Positions 7,301 to 18,269 are shown, counted from the stretch's first letter. The stretch is 64,000 bases of DNA from Candidatus Cloacimonadota bacterium (GCA_012839325.1 DUNQ01000027.1:1-64000), one strand, 5' to 3'. The notes: generated by a model not told the origin, from the sequence alone. Made by a program: numbers and translations.

Positions 7301-10300
7301 TTATTTCATCATTATCATCTTTTTTGTAGAGCTCTGTTTACCGCTATTTAGCTTGAGGAAATATACGCCTGAACCCAAGGCGCGCATGTTGTTATCGCGT
7401 CCGTCCCAGACTATCCTGTGTTCGCCAGCCGGCAGCTTTGCATCTACTAAGTGTCTCACCAATTGACCTTTAAGGTTATAGACATCCAGCTTCACCGAGC
7501 CGGCATCGCTTAAAACATAGGAGATGGTGGTCTCAGGATTAAAGGGATTGGGGTAATTGCCGATGATCTTCGTGAGCAGTGCAGGAGCGGTTTCATCGTC
7601 AGTCGAGACGGCGCCGCTATGCACAGAAAAGCTATCAACCATGAATGCCGAAGCGTGATCGAATGAACTCTCTATGGCTATGAGAACTTCCTGATTGTCA
7701 TACTGGGAAATATCGAAGCAAAACTCTGTCCAATCCGAAGGGCAGATGAGATAGTCTTCTCCTAAAATATATTCATATTGGTCTATTTGCTCCGGATCAT
7801 TAGCGGTGGAAACGCCAATCCTAAAGCTGCTATCTTCATAAAGCGGCATGTATGATAAAGCGTGGAACTTCACTACGCTATTCGTGGTGAGTTGTATGCG
7901 CGGCGTGATGAGAAAGTCGTCGCTCATGCCGCCCATAATCGCGAAAGATGCCGCCATTTTATCTCCTTCGTGAGCCGTAAGATCGGTAAGCGGAGGTATG
8001 GTCACTTGCGGATTGAAAACCATGAAAGCAATCAGCGTGCCGCTACCCGTGAAATGCGCACCATCAATCGCCGAAGTCCTTAGTCTATCGACGTCTATAA
8101 CAGTCCAAGGGTCAAAGGTTTTAGCGAAATTTGGGTAAGTTTCAAAGCTGTCTTCAAAGATCGCATCGGCAAGCTGTAAATTGACCGTGGCTGCGATGGT
8201 GGTTGGTTCGGAATCGCCGGAGCTATATACTGCGGATACTCCATAGATATGTTCGCCATTGGGCACAGAATGATGTTTGAAAGTTGTTGCCTGAGGATTG
8301 TTTATGAAAGTGATGAGCTCATCATTCATAAAGATTTCATAGCCGATAAACATATAGCTGCGCTCTTTTGCTAAGTTCGGAGCCTCCCAGCTGAGGCAGA
8401 CATTTGTGCCGTTCACAGTTGCCTGCAGATTGGTGGGAGCTTCATACTCATCTGTGATTTCTGTATGGTCTATAGTAATGTCATCCAAGCAGATATGCTC
8501 GGAGGGATGATCAACTTCTGCATGAATTCCCAAGTAATAAATCCCTGTATCGGGTGCGAGGAATTCGCCGTAAAACTCTTGATAATCACCGTCGAGAACC
8601 CAGAGCGGGCGCATGACCTGAACAAGCTCTCCGTCAAATTCTTCGTTCTCGGAAAGCAGCGCTTGCAGCTGCACTCCGGCATCGGTGTCTTGTCGTGCCC
8701 ACATCTTCAGGCTGTAGCCTTGACCTTCTTCGAGCATGATAGGGCGGAAGAGCGTGCTATTGCCTCCCACCTCAAGAACGGCGTTCCAGGCTCCGCTTCT
8801 CGGCGCGAGCGTTTCATTTGTATCCGCGTTTGTGCGCCAATGTATTTCAGGATGGGCTGTGCTGCTGATCTGATTCCATTTGTAGATATCAGAGGAATTA
8901 TCGATATTGCCTTCCTCAAAACCTTCAAAGAAAGGAAATTCACTGATAGCGGGACTGCCGCCAAGGCAGGTCAGCTCAATATTATACTGCTCTGAACCAT
9001 AGCTTACAGTGAGCGTAGCGGAGATATCTCCCAATTCTTCTGCAGTAGCAAAGATGGGGATGGCGAGGCTCTCTCCGCATCTTAAGGAAACGGGGAAGAG
9101 GGCAGGGTCATAGCTAAATAAAGCAGCTTGCGCGCCGGTGATCTCAAAATCGCTTGCCGCGAGGTTTATGCTACCCGAACCGATATTGGAAAGATTGATA
9201 TAGCCTGGTGCAGAGGTCTCACCTAATAAGACTTCACCAAAGTCTATATGCGTGGGTGAAACCAAGAAATGCGGCTGGTTTCCGGGCTGTTGATAGTGAA
9301 ATCTCATATTCGCGCGATTTCTGCCTACTCTTCCGGAGCTTGCGTTCATGCCGTTTATGTTCATGCTGTCAAAGCGTAAACTGCTGTTAAAAGTACTGAG
9401 TGTATAGGTGACGGAAGCGCATTGCAAATCATCATCGGGATATAGATCAGTTGTGATATCCACGATGATATTTGACTCTCCGTCCCAAGCGAAAGGCATT
9501 TGAAATTCATGATAGTTCCAGCCTTCTTCCGGCATGAATTCATCGTATTCACACACGGTTTGATAGTTGCCCGCTTCAAAATCTTCATCCAAAGCGTCGA
9601 GCTGGGTGTGCATCAGCCTTATTCTATAATTTGGCATGGGGAGGCAATTGTTTAAGAGCGCTACTTCAAAGCCCAAGCCGATGAAGCTTCCGGGGTTTAT
9701 CCCCTCCGCGGAAAGTTCGTCGCCTAAGACCAAGTATTGCTGACGATATGCTTTGCTGAGCGTTCCATAGGGAGTGTGTAAACCAATATAGGTATTATGA
9801 TAGCTGTCAAAGCCTATTTGATGGATTGAAGTTCCTGCCGGCAGAACTTGCACTTCAAGTCCATCGGTCATGTCGTTATCAGGATTCATGTCCCCATTTA
9901 GGCTCACCTTGCCATAGAGCGTGTGTGCGCCCTCGGCATCCGGCGTCCAATTGAGCTCAAAGGTATCGCTCTGGCCGGAGAGAAGCGATGTGCCGGGCAC
10001 ACTTGCCAAAAGAATGTTGTCATCTCGATAAAGCCTAACGGTGTAATTACTTTGAGGGTTCTGTCCCGTATTGTTTACAGTGATTTGATAGCTATTTTGC
10101 ACTCCTGCAACGGGCATATCTGAGCCGGAAATAGATGTAGCTGCCATATCATTTTGAGGCATTGAAATTGGGAAGATGTTCACCACTGCACCTTGGTTGT
10201 TGGTAAATGTGTGAGACCCGGGATTAAGGTTATTCAGATAGTAATAACCGTCATAAGTTCCACCCCAGCCCCAATTGAAATGGAAGTAATTTGTGCCTTG

Positions 10301-11260
10301 ATAGCCATCACAGAGGAAGGAGTGTCCGCCGGAGTTGCTGTATCCCTGATACATCATGGGGCGCGATGAATCCAGGTTTGATATCAACAGGTTTGCCCAT
10401 TCCGAGGTGGTGTAGCTGCTGGCACTGCGAGTGGCTGCACTACTGTGAAACTTGAAATAATTTACCAAGGCATTTCTTGCATCACTTGAATAGGCTCCGC
10501 TCCCGTTTGGGGAGTAATTCATATTCACGGATACGCCGCAATGGTATATGATGGTTGCTATGTGTATGTTTTGCGTATATATGTAGTTCGGCATGTTGTG
10601 CCATTCATATACGGCTTCTCCAAAGTTTGCCGTTTGAACTCCATATCCCGTAGCGTAATAAGAGTGGGAGCCTGTTCCCGTTATGGGATGGTTCCATTTT
10701 TTCATGATCTGTGCCATGGTTGTTGCTACACAGCCTGCATAAACTCTGCCGCCGGGACCGTTGCTATCTTCCGGGCACAAAGCGTTGTATGGCCAGTTTT
10801 GATTCCATCTTGTAGCGCATAAAGGGGATACGTTGCGGTTGTATTCATAGCCTGAAAAGTCCTGATTTGCAAGTCTTTCCCAGTTTGGGTCTATTTCCCA
10901 CTCGGGATGCTCTCTGATCTCTGCCATGCATCTGCTATATTCGCCAAGATACCAATCCACGTGTTCGGGGAGCTCTTCATAGGGGAAGGGTGTTTCGGTG
11001 GAATAAGCCAAGATGGGCTGGGATCTGTCGTCTGCTGCAACGAGCACGTAGCCCATGGGCTCGAAGCTGACTATATATAGATCCGGCTGAGGCATCTCAT
11101 GTGCGGGGTATCCTTTTGTGGATTTCACGCTGGCAGGAGCCTTAGTGATATTATTAAAAAAACTAAGTGCAAGCCTTGTGGCAACACTTTCTTCTACTGC
11201 TTCCGCCCAGATCGTGCTCATCAGTGCGATGAACACAAGAATAAGTGCAAATCTTTTCAT
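7301..11260 (-). CDS. Secreted C10 (streptopain-like) cysteine protease with T9SS sorting domain
   Basis: 1319 residues. Residues 1-19 are a signal peptide. The propeptide region (20-140) contains LYIVSFEPMGYVLVAADDRS, typical of the Spi/C10 pro-domain. The peptidase C10 domain has nucleophile C177 in YAGCVATTMAQIMKKW and catalytic H313 in SGGHSFLCDGYQG, followed by FHFNWGWGGTYDGYYYL. A CARDB-like beta domain follows (DMAATSISGSDMPVAG). Then come a choice-of-anchor segment, jelly-roll/MAM-like domains (FPFFEGFEEGN; DSFETYPNF), a fibronectin-type III domain (APTNLQATVNG) and a T9SS sorting domain (NYPNPFNPETTISY ... KKMIMMK). It is likely a cell-surface or extracellular endopeptidase. It is a paralogue of the larger neighbour upstream, with the same spacing of active-site residues. 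No start ambiguity was seen. Confidence 0.9.
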   Translation of the reverse strand: MKRFALILVFIALMSTIWAEAVEESVATRLALSFFNNITKAPASVKSTKGYPAHEMPQPDLYIVSFEPMGYVLVAADDRSQPILAYSTETPFPYEELPEHVDWYLGEYSRCMAEIREHPEWEIDPNWERLANQDFSGYEYNRNVSPLCATRWNQNWPYNALCPEDSNGPGGRVYAGCVATTMAQIMKKWNHPITGTGSHSYYATGYGVQTANFGEAVYEWHNMPNYIYTQNIHIATIIYHCGVSVNMNYSPNGSGAYSSDARNALVNYFKFHSSAATRSASSYTTSEWANLLISNLDSSRPMMYQGYSNSGGHSFLCDGYQGTNYFHFNWGWGGTYDGYYYLNNLNPGSHTFTNNQGAVVNIFPISMPQNDMAATSISGSDMPVAGVQNSYQITVNNTGQNPQSNYTVRLYRDDNILLASVPGTSLLSGQSDTFELNWTPDAEGAHTLYGKVSLNGDMNPDNDMTDGLEVQVLPAGTSIHQIGFDSYHNTYIGLHTPYGTLSKAYRQQYLVLGDELSAEGINPGSFIGLGFEVALLNNCLPMPNYRIRLMHTQLDALDEDFEAGNYQTVCEYDEFMPEEGWNYHEFQMPFAWDGESNIIVDITTDLYPDDDLQCASVTYTLSTFNSSLRFDSMNINGMNASSGRVGRNRANMRFHYQQPGNQPHFLVSPTHIDFGEVLLGETSAPGYINLSNIGSGSINLAASDFEITGAQAALFSYDPALFPVSLRCGESLAIPIFATAEELGDISATLTVSYGSEQYNIELTCLGGSPAISEFPFFEGFEEGNIDNSSDIYKWNQISSTAHPEIHWRTNADTNETLAPRSGAWNAVLEVGGNSTLFRPIMLEEGQGYSLKMWARQDTDAGVQLQALLSENEEFDGELVQVMRPLWVLDGDYQEFYGEFLAPDTGIYYLGIHAEVDHPSEHICLDDITIDHTEITDEYEAPTNLQATVNGTNVCLSWEAPNLAKERSYMFIGYEIFMNDELITFINNPQATTFKHHSVPNGEHIYGVSAVYSSGDSEPTTIAATVNLQLADAIFEDSFETYPNFAKTFDPWTVIDVDRLRTSAIDGAHFTGSGTLIAFMVFNPQVTIPPLTDLTAHEGDKMAASFAIMGGMSDDFLITPRIQLTTNSVVKFHALSYMPLYEDSSFRIGVSTANDPEQIDQYEYILGEDYLICPSDWTEFCFDISQYDNQEVLIAIESSFDHASAFMVDSFSVHSGAVSTDDETAPALLTKIIGNYPNPFNPETTISYVLSDAGSVKLDVYNLKGQLVRHLVDAKLPAGEHRIVWDGRDNNMRALGSGVYFLKLNSGKQSSTKKMIMMK

Positions 11261-11503
11261 GGTCTCTCTCTTTGGTTATAAGCGGGTATTTATTTGATTT
11301 ATAAGGCTGTTGTCAGCGTTTGATTCTAAGGTATTTAGGCTCTGGGCATGTGAAAATATGCGCCAAAGCATTGTGCTTGCCTTAACCGCTTAATCTTAGG
11401 GTAAGGCTTCTTTGAGGCGTGGATTATGTCAAGTTTTATATCGGCGGTTTTGGGTATAGTGTGCTTTTCTGAGCTTTGGTTAGCTCTGTTTGCTCTTGGG
11501 ATG
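11261..11503. other. Intergenic region between the two C10 protease genes
   Basis: About 240 bases without a gene. It must hold the promoter of the downstream protease, because a terminator (11504-11537) separates the two genes. A TTGACA on the minus strand lies at 11433-11428, but I see no matching -10 box at normal spacing. No repeats of the families found elsewhere in the window occur here. Confidence 0.4.
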
Positions 11504-11537
11504 AAAACGAAAAAGGAGCCACAAGCGCGGCTCCTTT
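11504..11537 (-). terminator. Rho-independent terminator after the large C10 protease
   Basis: On the minus strand AAAGGAGCC (11537-11529) and GGCTCCTTT (11520-11512) form a 9-bp stem with an 8-base loop. TTTTCGTTTTC follows. It sits about 25 bases past the stop codon of the 2222-residue protease gene. Confidence 0.85.
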
Positions 11538-11562
11538 ATATCTTTGGGGTTGTGAAGGCTAT

Positions 11563-14500
11563 CTATTTCATCATTATCATCTTGCGTGAAGCGCTGTAAT
11601 CACCGGCGTTCATCTTTAGGAAATATACTCCGGAGGCTACGGCGCGGTTGTTATTGTCTCTTCCGTTCCATACCACTCTGTGCTCGCCGGGGGGCATCTC
11701 GCCTTTTACCAAGTGTTTCACCAATTGGCCTTTGATGTTGTAGATGTCAATGCTTACGGCGCCGGCTTCTTTCATGTTGTAAGAAATGGTGGTTTCGGGA
11801 TTGAAGGGATTGGGATAGTTGCCATTTAGCTGTGTAGTAGCGGCAGGGCTGATATCATCTTCAGCGGAGGTTGTATTGCCTACTCTCACTGAGAAGTTGT
11901 CAACATAGAATACGGAAGTATCATGAGATATGCAGTGTATTGCAATGAAGACCTGTTGGTTATCGTAACTGCTGATATCATAAGTAAACTCAGTCCAGTC
12001 GGTGGGAGCGAGTACGCAATCATCGCCGGAAACATAGCTATATCCGTCTAAGTTATTGGGGTCTGGTAAGGTGGATACGGCAACTTTGAATTTCTCCAAA
12101 CCAAGGGCAGCGGTGCGTGAGCGAGCATGGAATTTAACGATACTGTTGTCTCCCAGCTGAATGCGCGGAGAGATCAGATAGTCATCATTCGGGCCGTTAA
12201 CCGCTGCAAATGCTGCTGCCATCTTGTCTCCTTCAAAGGGGGGAATTTCCACTATCGGAGGCAATGTGCGCGAAGGATTGAAGATCATGAAGGCAAATGC
12301 CGTTGCGTTGCCGGGGAACTCTATGCCGAAAAAGCCGTAGCTCGAGCTTTCGTCTTGGTCTATCAGCGTCCAAGGATCAAAGGCGACGGCAAAGTCGGGA
12401 TAGCTCTCAAAGCCATCTTGAAAGGCTATTGCTTCCAGGTTGTGATCGATCTCTACTTCTACTCTTGCCATCTGAGATTCACCTGTGTCATATACTGCGG
12501 TGATGCCATATTCATAGTAGCCGTTTGGCACGGCATATTGAGTGTAAGTGGTGAAAGTGGGGTCGTTGATTGAATCGAGAAATACGCCGTCTCTATAGAC
12601 TTTGTATCCCATAAGGACGGCGGGGGAGGGCGCTATCATAGGAGCGTGATCATGTCCTGCGGGTGCTATCCAGTTTAGGATTACGTTATTTTCATCTATA
12701 CTATAGCTCAAATTTGAGGGTGGTTCAAGATAGGTGGTGGTTACCTCAACGGGTCCTGCAGGGATGGATTCGCCACCATCATAGACGGCGGTGACGGTGT
12801 AGGAATAGGTTCCATACTCTGGGACTGTATCGGTATATATGAGCTCTTCGCCTTCATCGACGCTGCCTATAAGCTCTTCGTCGCGATAGAGGTTATATCC
12901 TGTGCGAGCGCGGGTCTTGGCGGACTCTGTGATGTGTTGAGTCGTGTTGCTTGTGAGTGATTGAGGCTGATCTGCGTGCACAAGTTCGCGCACTTCCGTG
13001 TCCACATAGGCTCTGATAGACCAGTTATAGGTATAGGTGCGCTCTATTTCTGTAAGCTCGCTCCAGCCGCCGAGTCTGATCATATTGCCTTTTCCGCTGA
13101 GCTGAGGGCCATTGTCGCAGCCTGCAGGGAAGCCTGTTTGAGGGTTGCATTCATAGCCAATCCAGAGTCCGTTATCGGCGGGGATGCTTACGGGCATGGT
13201 GAGCATTACTTCGTTCCATTGTCCGATTACGGGGGAGCTTACTTCTTGGATGTGAACGAGGGTGGTGGGAGCAGCTGGGCTCGTTCCTGTCCAGAGCTTG
13301 ATGGTATAGATGCACTGGGATTCATGGGGCACGAAGCTTACCTTGGTGATGGCGCTGCCTTGGTAAGCAATCAGATCGCTGGCGTCATAGCGGTGAGCCA
13401 CATCGAAGACGATGGGGAAGTCCAAACCAAAAGAATTGCTGATAGCATCATGATAGCACCAAGAGATCCAATCGCCGGTTGCAGGGGGATCCCAGGTGAG
13501 CGTGACGTCCATTCCATCCACGTCGGCTTGTAGGTTAGTGGGCGGCTCTAATGCTTCCAAGCCCATTCCGCTGAGCGATACTAAGTATTCACTGCGGTTA
13601 AGATCATCAGTGATGGTAATGGTTCCCGTATGCGTTCCTTCTTGGGTTGGCGCATAGATTGCCTCGAAAGTTAGGCTTGTGTCTGCATCAAGCTCTGCAG
13701 GGAGGGTGGGGAGGGTGCCTAAGCTCATCATAGCGCCGCTGATGGTGATCTCGTTGATGGTGAGAATGCCGTTGCCTATATTGGAGATGGTGAATTCTTG
13801 GCTTTCGAAGAGTCCTGTGTGAACTCCGCCGAAGTCATGGCTTTCCGGCGTGATGGCAAAGATGGGCTGTATTAATTCTATTTCTACTTCAACGGGTCCT
13901 GCGGGAGCGGATTCGCCTTCGTGATAGAGGGCTGTAACGGTATAGGAATAGCTGCCATAATCTGTAAGGGTATCGATATAGATGAGGTCTTCGCCTTCAG
14001 CTATGTTGCCGATAAGCTCTTCATCGCGATAGATATTGTATCCTGTAAGTGCGCGGGTTTTGCAGGGACTTGAAGAGGCGATGGCGGGTGTGTGTCTAAC
14101 GCTGAGTTCAGCGAGGTTGTGGCTTGCGCTCTTCTTTGCTAAGCTGAATAGACTATTGCTTATTGCGTTGCCGATCTCATCGGGATTGCACCATGTGATC
14201 CATTCGGCTACAGAAGGTTCATTCCATGTGAGGGTGACGTCCATTTCATCTACGCTTGCTTGCAGGTTTGTGGGCGGTAGGAGTTCAAGTTCAAAGCCTG
14301 TTCCGCTTAGATCAACGGTGTGAACTGAGCGAGTGAGGTTGTCTGTGATGGTGATGGTTCCTGTATGTGTGCCGGCTTCGGTGGGTGCAAAGATGGCGCT
14401 GAATTGAAGAGTCTGATCTGCACCGAGATCTGCAGGAAGCATTGGCAGGGTGTCTAAGCTCATCATAGCGCCGCTGATTGTGATATCGCTGATGGTCAGC

Positions 14501-17500
14501 ATTCCCTCGCCTGCATTTGAGATGGTGAACTCTTGGCTTGCAGAGAGTCCTATATTTACCTCACCGTAGTCATGCTCGGTGGGCGTGATTGCAAAGACGG
14601 GGGCAAAGGGATCTATAACTTCTATTTCCACGGGTCCTGCGGGCTCGGATTCGCCGCCATCATAGATGGCTGTGACGGTGTAGGAGTATGTTCCGGCGGT
14701 GTCCACTTCATCGAGATAGCTGAGCATTGCAGGGTCGTTGATGGTGGCAAGCAAGCTGTTATCGCGATATACTTTATATCCTGTCAGAGCGCGCGTAGCT
14801 GAGCGATTTGCATCCACCGCAGGCTGAAGTGCAAGCGATGAAGGGCTATCCACAAAGCCTTGTATAGACCAGTTGTATGTCAGTGTTGCACCGGCATCTG
14901 TGAGCTGTATCCACTGATTATTGAAATACATCATATTGCCTTTTCCGGCAACGGGAGGTCCTGCGTCAACTCCGGCAGGGTGTCCTGTCTGCGTGTCCAC
15001 TTCATAGCCTATCCAGAGCTCGCCTGTGGCGGGAATAGGGACGGGAGTATTGAGGATAACTTCATTCCATGCGCCAATCGTGGGAGCGGGAATAACCTGA
15101 CTGTAAACAAGCTGGCTGGGTGCAGAAGCGCTGGTTCCCGTCCAAATCTTTGCAGTATATATGCATTGTTCCTGATTGGGCACGAACTTCATCTTGGTGA
15201 GCGACATGCCCTGGAAAGCTGCAAGGTCGCCGGCATCATAGCGGTGAGCCACATCGAATACTGTTGCACTGTTTGTTCCGATGGCATTGCCCACTTCATC
15301 TACATTACACCAAGTGATCCACTGCGGATCGATAGGGTCATCACCGGGTGCGTTCCACGTAAGCGATACATCCATGCCGTCAACCGATGCCTGCAGGTTG
15401 CTCGGAGGCACAAGCTCTTCCGGCGGATTAGTAAGAGCAACAGTGATATCATCAAGGCTGATATACCAAGGGTTGATCGTGGTATGACCATAGATTCCCA
15501 AGTAATAGATTCCGCTATCGGGTGCGATGAACTCACCATAGAACTGCTGATAATCCCCACTGAGAACGGCGCTTGCGGGAACGATCTCGAGCGCATCTGT
15601 GCTGAATTGATCGTTAGCGCTCAGCAATGCCTTGATAGTTGCGCCGGTATTGGTATCCTGCCTCGCCCAGAACTCGAGATAATACTCTTCGCCTCCATCT
15701 AACATGATGGGACGAAAGAGCGTAGATTCTCCGTTATAGCGCAGGGTTACATTCCAAGCCCCGCTTCTTGGCGTGCGCCCATAGTTTGTAGAGCTGCTAT
15801 TCGCTGTCCAACGCTGAGTGTCAAATTGCCCGCCGAGTAGCTGATCCCACTGATTGATATCGGTTGAGCCTTGAGCATTTCCCACCTCAAAGCCTTCAAA
15901 GAAGGGGAACTGACTGATAACGGGATCGTAGCAAGAGCCCGTGAGCTCCACCTCGTGAGTTTCACCATCGAAGCTAACGAGGAAAGCAGCAGATATTTGC
16001 CCCACCATCGATCCAGTGACAAACAAGGGGATTTCAACGCTTTCTCCTGTGCCGAGGGATACAGGCAGAGCGATGTCGTCATAACTGAAGAGATCAGCAT
16101 GAGCGCCCGCGAAAGAGAGATTGCCTGCATTTAGCACCAAGTTTCCACCACCCGCATTCGACACATAGACAGAGCCGATTTCTGTATTCACACCCGCTAT
16201 AACTCCGCCGAAGTCAATGACATTGGGAGATACACTCAACATAGGATCTGAACCGGGCGGCACATACAGAAGCTTTATATTAGCACGATTGTTAGAAGCT
16301 GTGCCCGAAGTTCCATCCATGCCGCTTACACTATCGCTTTGGAAGCGCAGACAGCTATTATAAGTAGTTGATGTGTAATACACCGAAGCATTTTGAGTAT
16401 ATGAGCCGGGAATGATGTCCGTAGCAATATCCACGATGATGTTTGACTGTCCATCCCAGATAAAAGGAGTATCAAAGACGTGAGTATTCCAGCCATTTAC
16501 AGGCATGAACTGATCATATTCGCAGACGGTTTGATAGGTTCCGGTTTCAAAGCTGCCGCTCAAAGAGTTGAGGTCAGTATGCTTCAATCTTATGGTATAG
16601 TTTGGCATGGGGGAGCAGTTATTCACATTTGCCACATTAAAGCCGAGGGCAGCAAAGCTTCCTACTACAGCCCCGGCATCCGAAAGCTCCGAGCTCAGAA
16701 GCAGATATTGCTGACGGAAAGATTTATACCAGGTTCCGTAAGGCGTGTGCGCATTCGTGGTGGAATTGCTGGAAGTGCCATGCCCGATCTGCAGTGAAAT
16801 GCTGCCATCAGGCAAAACATGGACAGCAAGGGCGTTAGTTGCATCGTTATCGGGATATTGGTCTGAGCTGAGGCTTACCTTACCATAGAGAGTGTGGCTT
16901 CCCGCTGCATCGGGAGTCCAGCTGATGTGATATACTGAGGTTTCCCCGGGCGAGATATAGCTGCCATTAGTGCTGCCGATCACGATTCCGTCATCCCTGC
17001 AAAGCTGGATAGTAAAGTTGCTTTGAGTATTTTGCCCCGTGTTTTCCACGCTGATTTGATAGTTGCTTTGCTCTCCCACCGTAGGCGTTTGGTTGCCGGA
17101 GATAGCGGTAGCCGCCAAGTCGTTTTGATATTCTATGACGGGGTAGAGGCTTGATATCGCGCCTTGATAGTCCGTAAAGCTGTATGAACTCGGATTGAGG
17201 TTATTCAGATAGTAATAGCCGTTGTAATGCCCGCTCCAGCCCCAATTAAAGTGAAAGTAGTTTGTTCCCTGATAGCCATCCAAGACGAAGGCATGCCCGC
17301 CGTCATCGCCTTGTCCGCGATAAACCATGGGACGCGATAGATCTAATTCTGCCCGCATCTTGTTTGCCCAAACCGTTGCAGAATAATCATGAGCGTAGAT
17401 CATCTCAGCGCTATCATGATACTTAAAGTAGCTCACCAATGCATTGCGGGCATCGCTTGAATATGCCCCGCTGCCGTTTGGCGAGTATTGCATGTTCACA

Positions 17501-18231
17501 GCCACTCCGCAGTGATAAATCAAGGTGGCAACGGCAGTGTTCTGCTGCGTGAGACTATTGGGCATATCCTGCCAATTATAGGTAGTATTCCCAAAATCTG
17601 CCGTTTGCATTCCATAGCCTGTGGCATTATAGGAGTGTGAGCCTTGCCCCGTGATGGGATGATTCCATTTCTTCATAACCTGCGCCATGGCTGTTGCCAC
17701 GCAACCTGCATAAACCCTGCCGCCGGGACCATCACTATCCAAGGGACATGAAGCATTATATGGCCAATTCTGATCCCAGGTTGTAGCGCAGAGCGGCGTC
17801 ACATTGCGACTGAAATCATAATCCGAGAAGTCCTGATTCATGAGCTTTTCCCACTTGGGGTCTTTCACCCACTCGGGATGTTCACGAATCTCCGCCATGC
17901 TCCTACTATATTGACTGAGATACCAATCCACATGAGCAGGAAGCCGGTCAAGGGAGAAGAGAGACTGCGTATCGAAACCCAAGACGGGCTCTGATCTATC
18001 ATCAGCGGCGATGAGCACGAAGCCCACGGGCTCGAAACTGACTATATATAAATCCGGCTGAGGTGCATCACTAAAAGGATAGCCCTTGATGGACGACAGG
18101 CTTGCAGAGTCTTTGCTCACATTCTCGAAGAACTTCAGCGCCACGGAGCCGGCAACGCTTTCCTGAACCATTTCCGCCCAAACCATGCCAATACATAAGA
18201 TGAACACCAGTGCGATTACAGCCTTTTTCAC
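11563..18231 (-). CDS. Giant secreted C10 cysteine protease with repeated FN3 and choice-of-anchor modules, T9SS-exported
   Basis: 2222 residues. Residues 1-19 are a signal peptide. The C10 protease domain has nucleophile C177 (YAGCVATAMAQVMKKW) and H313 (DGGHAFVLDGYQG), at the same positions as in the neighbouring paralogue. A CARDB-like domain, choice-of-anchor region and MAM-like jelly roll (FPFFEGFEVGN) follow. The unique part is a repeated module: an FN3 unit (PPSNLQASVDG, PPTNLQASVDE, PPTNLQADVDG, PPSNLSYSIDE), a DVAHRYDA...CIYT...WTGTS domain and a choice-of-anchor-D domain (FAITPTEHDYGEV, FAITPESHDFGGV). The middle copy has lost most of the WTGTS domain, leaving only its edges (WITWCNPDEIGNAIS, then TRALTGYNIYRD). 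The C-terminus is a T9SS sorting domain ending KMIMMK. It is probably a surface-attached protease that binds polymers or cells. Separate transcription is supported by the terminator downstream. Confidence 0.9.
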   Translation of the reverse strand: MKKAVIALVFILCIGMVWAEMVQESVAGSVALKFFENVSKDSASLSSIKGYPFSDAPQPDLYIVSFEPVGFVLIAADDRSEPVLGFDTQSLFSLDRLPAHVDWYLSQYSRSMAEIREHPEWVKDPKWEKLMNQDFSDYDFSRNVTPLCATTWDQNWPYNASCPLDSDGPGGRVYAGCVATAMAQVMKKWNHPITGQGSHSYNATGYGMQTADFGNTTYNWQDMPNSLTQQNTAVATLIYHCGVAVNMQYSPNGSGAYSSDARNALVSYFKYHDSAEMIYAHDYSATVWANKMRAELDLSRPMVYRGQGDDGGHAFVLDGYQGTNYFHFNWGWSGHYNGYYYLNNLNPSSYSFTDYQGAISSLYPVIEYQNDLAATAISGNQTPTVGEQSNYQISVENTGQNTQSNFTIQLCRDDGIVIGSTNGSYISPGETSVYHISWTPDAAGSHTLYGKVSLSSDQYPDNDATNALAVHVLPDGSISLQIGHGTSSNSTTNAHTPYGTWYKSFRQQYLLLSSELSDAGAVVGSFAALGFNVANVNNCSPMPNYTIRLKHTDLNSLSGSFETGTYQTVCEYDQFMPVNGWNTHVFDTPFIWDGQSNIIVDIATDIIPGSYTQNASVYYTSTTYNSCLRFQSDSVSGMDGTSGTASNNRANIKLLYVPPGSDPMLSVSPNVIDFGGVIAGVNTEIGSVYVSNAGGGNLVLNAGNLSFAGAHADLFSYDDIALPVSLGTGESVEIPLFVTGSMVGQISAAFLVSFDGETHEVELTGSCYDPVISQFPFFEGFEVGNAQGSTDINQWDQLLGGQFDTQRWTANSSSTNYGRTPRSGAWNVTLRYNGESTLFRPIMLDGGEEYYLEFWARQDTNTGATIKALLSANDQFSTDALEIVPASAVLSGDYQQFYGEFIAPDSGIYYLGIYGHTTINPWYISLDDITVALTNPPEELVPPSNLQASVDGMDVSLTWNAPGDDPIDPQWITWCNVDEVGNAIGTNSATVFDVAHRYDAGDLAAFQGMSLTKMKFVPNQEQCIYTAKIWTGTSASAPSQLVYSQVIPAPTIGAWNEVILNTPVPIPATGELWIGYEVDTQTGHPAGVDAGPPVAGKGNMMYFNNQWIQLTDAGATLTYNWSIQGFVDSPSSLALQPAVDANRSATRALTGYKVYRDNSLLATINDPAMLSYLDEVDTAGTYSYTVTAIYDGGESEPAGPVEIEVIDPFAPVFAITPTEHDYGEVNIGLSASQEFTISNAGEGMLTISDITISGAMMSLDTLPMLPADLGADQTLQFSAIFAPTEAGTHTGTITITDNLTRSVHTVDLSGTGFELELLPPTNLQASVDEMDVTLTWNEPSVAEWITWCNPDEIGNAISNSLFSLAKKSASHNLAELSVRHTPAIASSSPCKTRALTGYNIYRDEELIGNIAEGEDLIYIDTLTDYGSYSYTVTALYHEGESAPAGPVEVEIELIQPIFAITPESHDFGGVHTGLFESQEFTISNIGNGILTINEITISGAMMSLGTLPTLPAELDADTSLTFEAIYAPTQEGTHTGTITITDDLNRSEYLVSLSGMGLEALEPPTNLQADVDGMDVTLTWDPPATGDWISWCYHDAISNSFGLDFPIVFDVAHRYDASDLIAYQGSAITKVSFVPHESQCIYTIKLWTGTSPAAPTTLVHIQEVSSPVIGQWNEVMLTMPVSIPADNGLWIGYECNPQTGFPAGCDNGPQLSGKGNMIRLGGWSELTEIERTYTYNWSIRAYVDTEVRELVHADQPQSLTSNTTQHITESAKTRARTGYNLYRDEELIGSVDEGEELIYTDTVPEYGTYSYTVTAVYDGGESIPAGPVEVTTTYLEPPSNLSYSIDENNVILNWIAPAGHDHAPMIAPSPAVLMGYKVYRDGVFLDSINDPTFTTYTQYAVPNGYYEYGITAVYDTGESQMARVEVEIDHNLEAIAFQDGFESYPDFAVAFDPWTLIDQDESSSYGFFGIEFPGNATAFAFMIFNPSRTLPPIVEIPPFEGDKMAAAFAAVNGPNDDYLISPRIQLGDNSIVKFHARSRTAALGLEKFKVAVSTLPDPNNLDGYSYVSGDDCVLAPTDWTEFTYDISSYDNQQVFIAIHCISHDTSVFYVDNFSVRVGNTTSAEDDISPAATTQLNGNYPNPFNPETTISYNMKEAGAVSIDIYNIKGQLVKHLVKGEMPPGEHRVVWNGRDNNNRAVASGVYFLKMNAGDYSASRKMIMMK

Positions 18232-18269
18232 GACAAACCTCTCATTAATTAAAAGACAACAAAGCTTAC

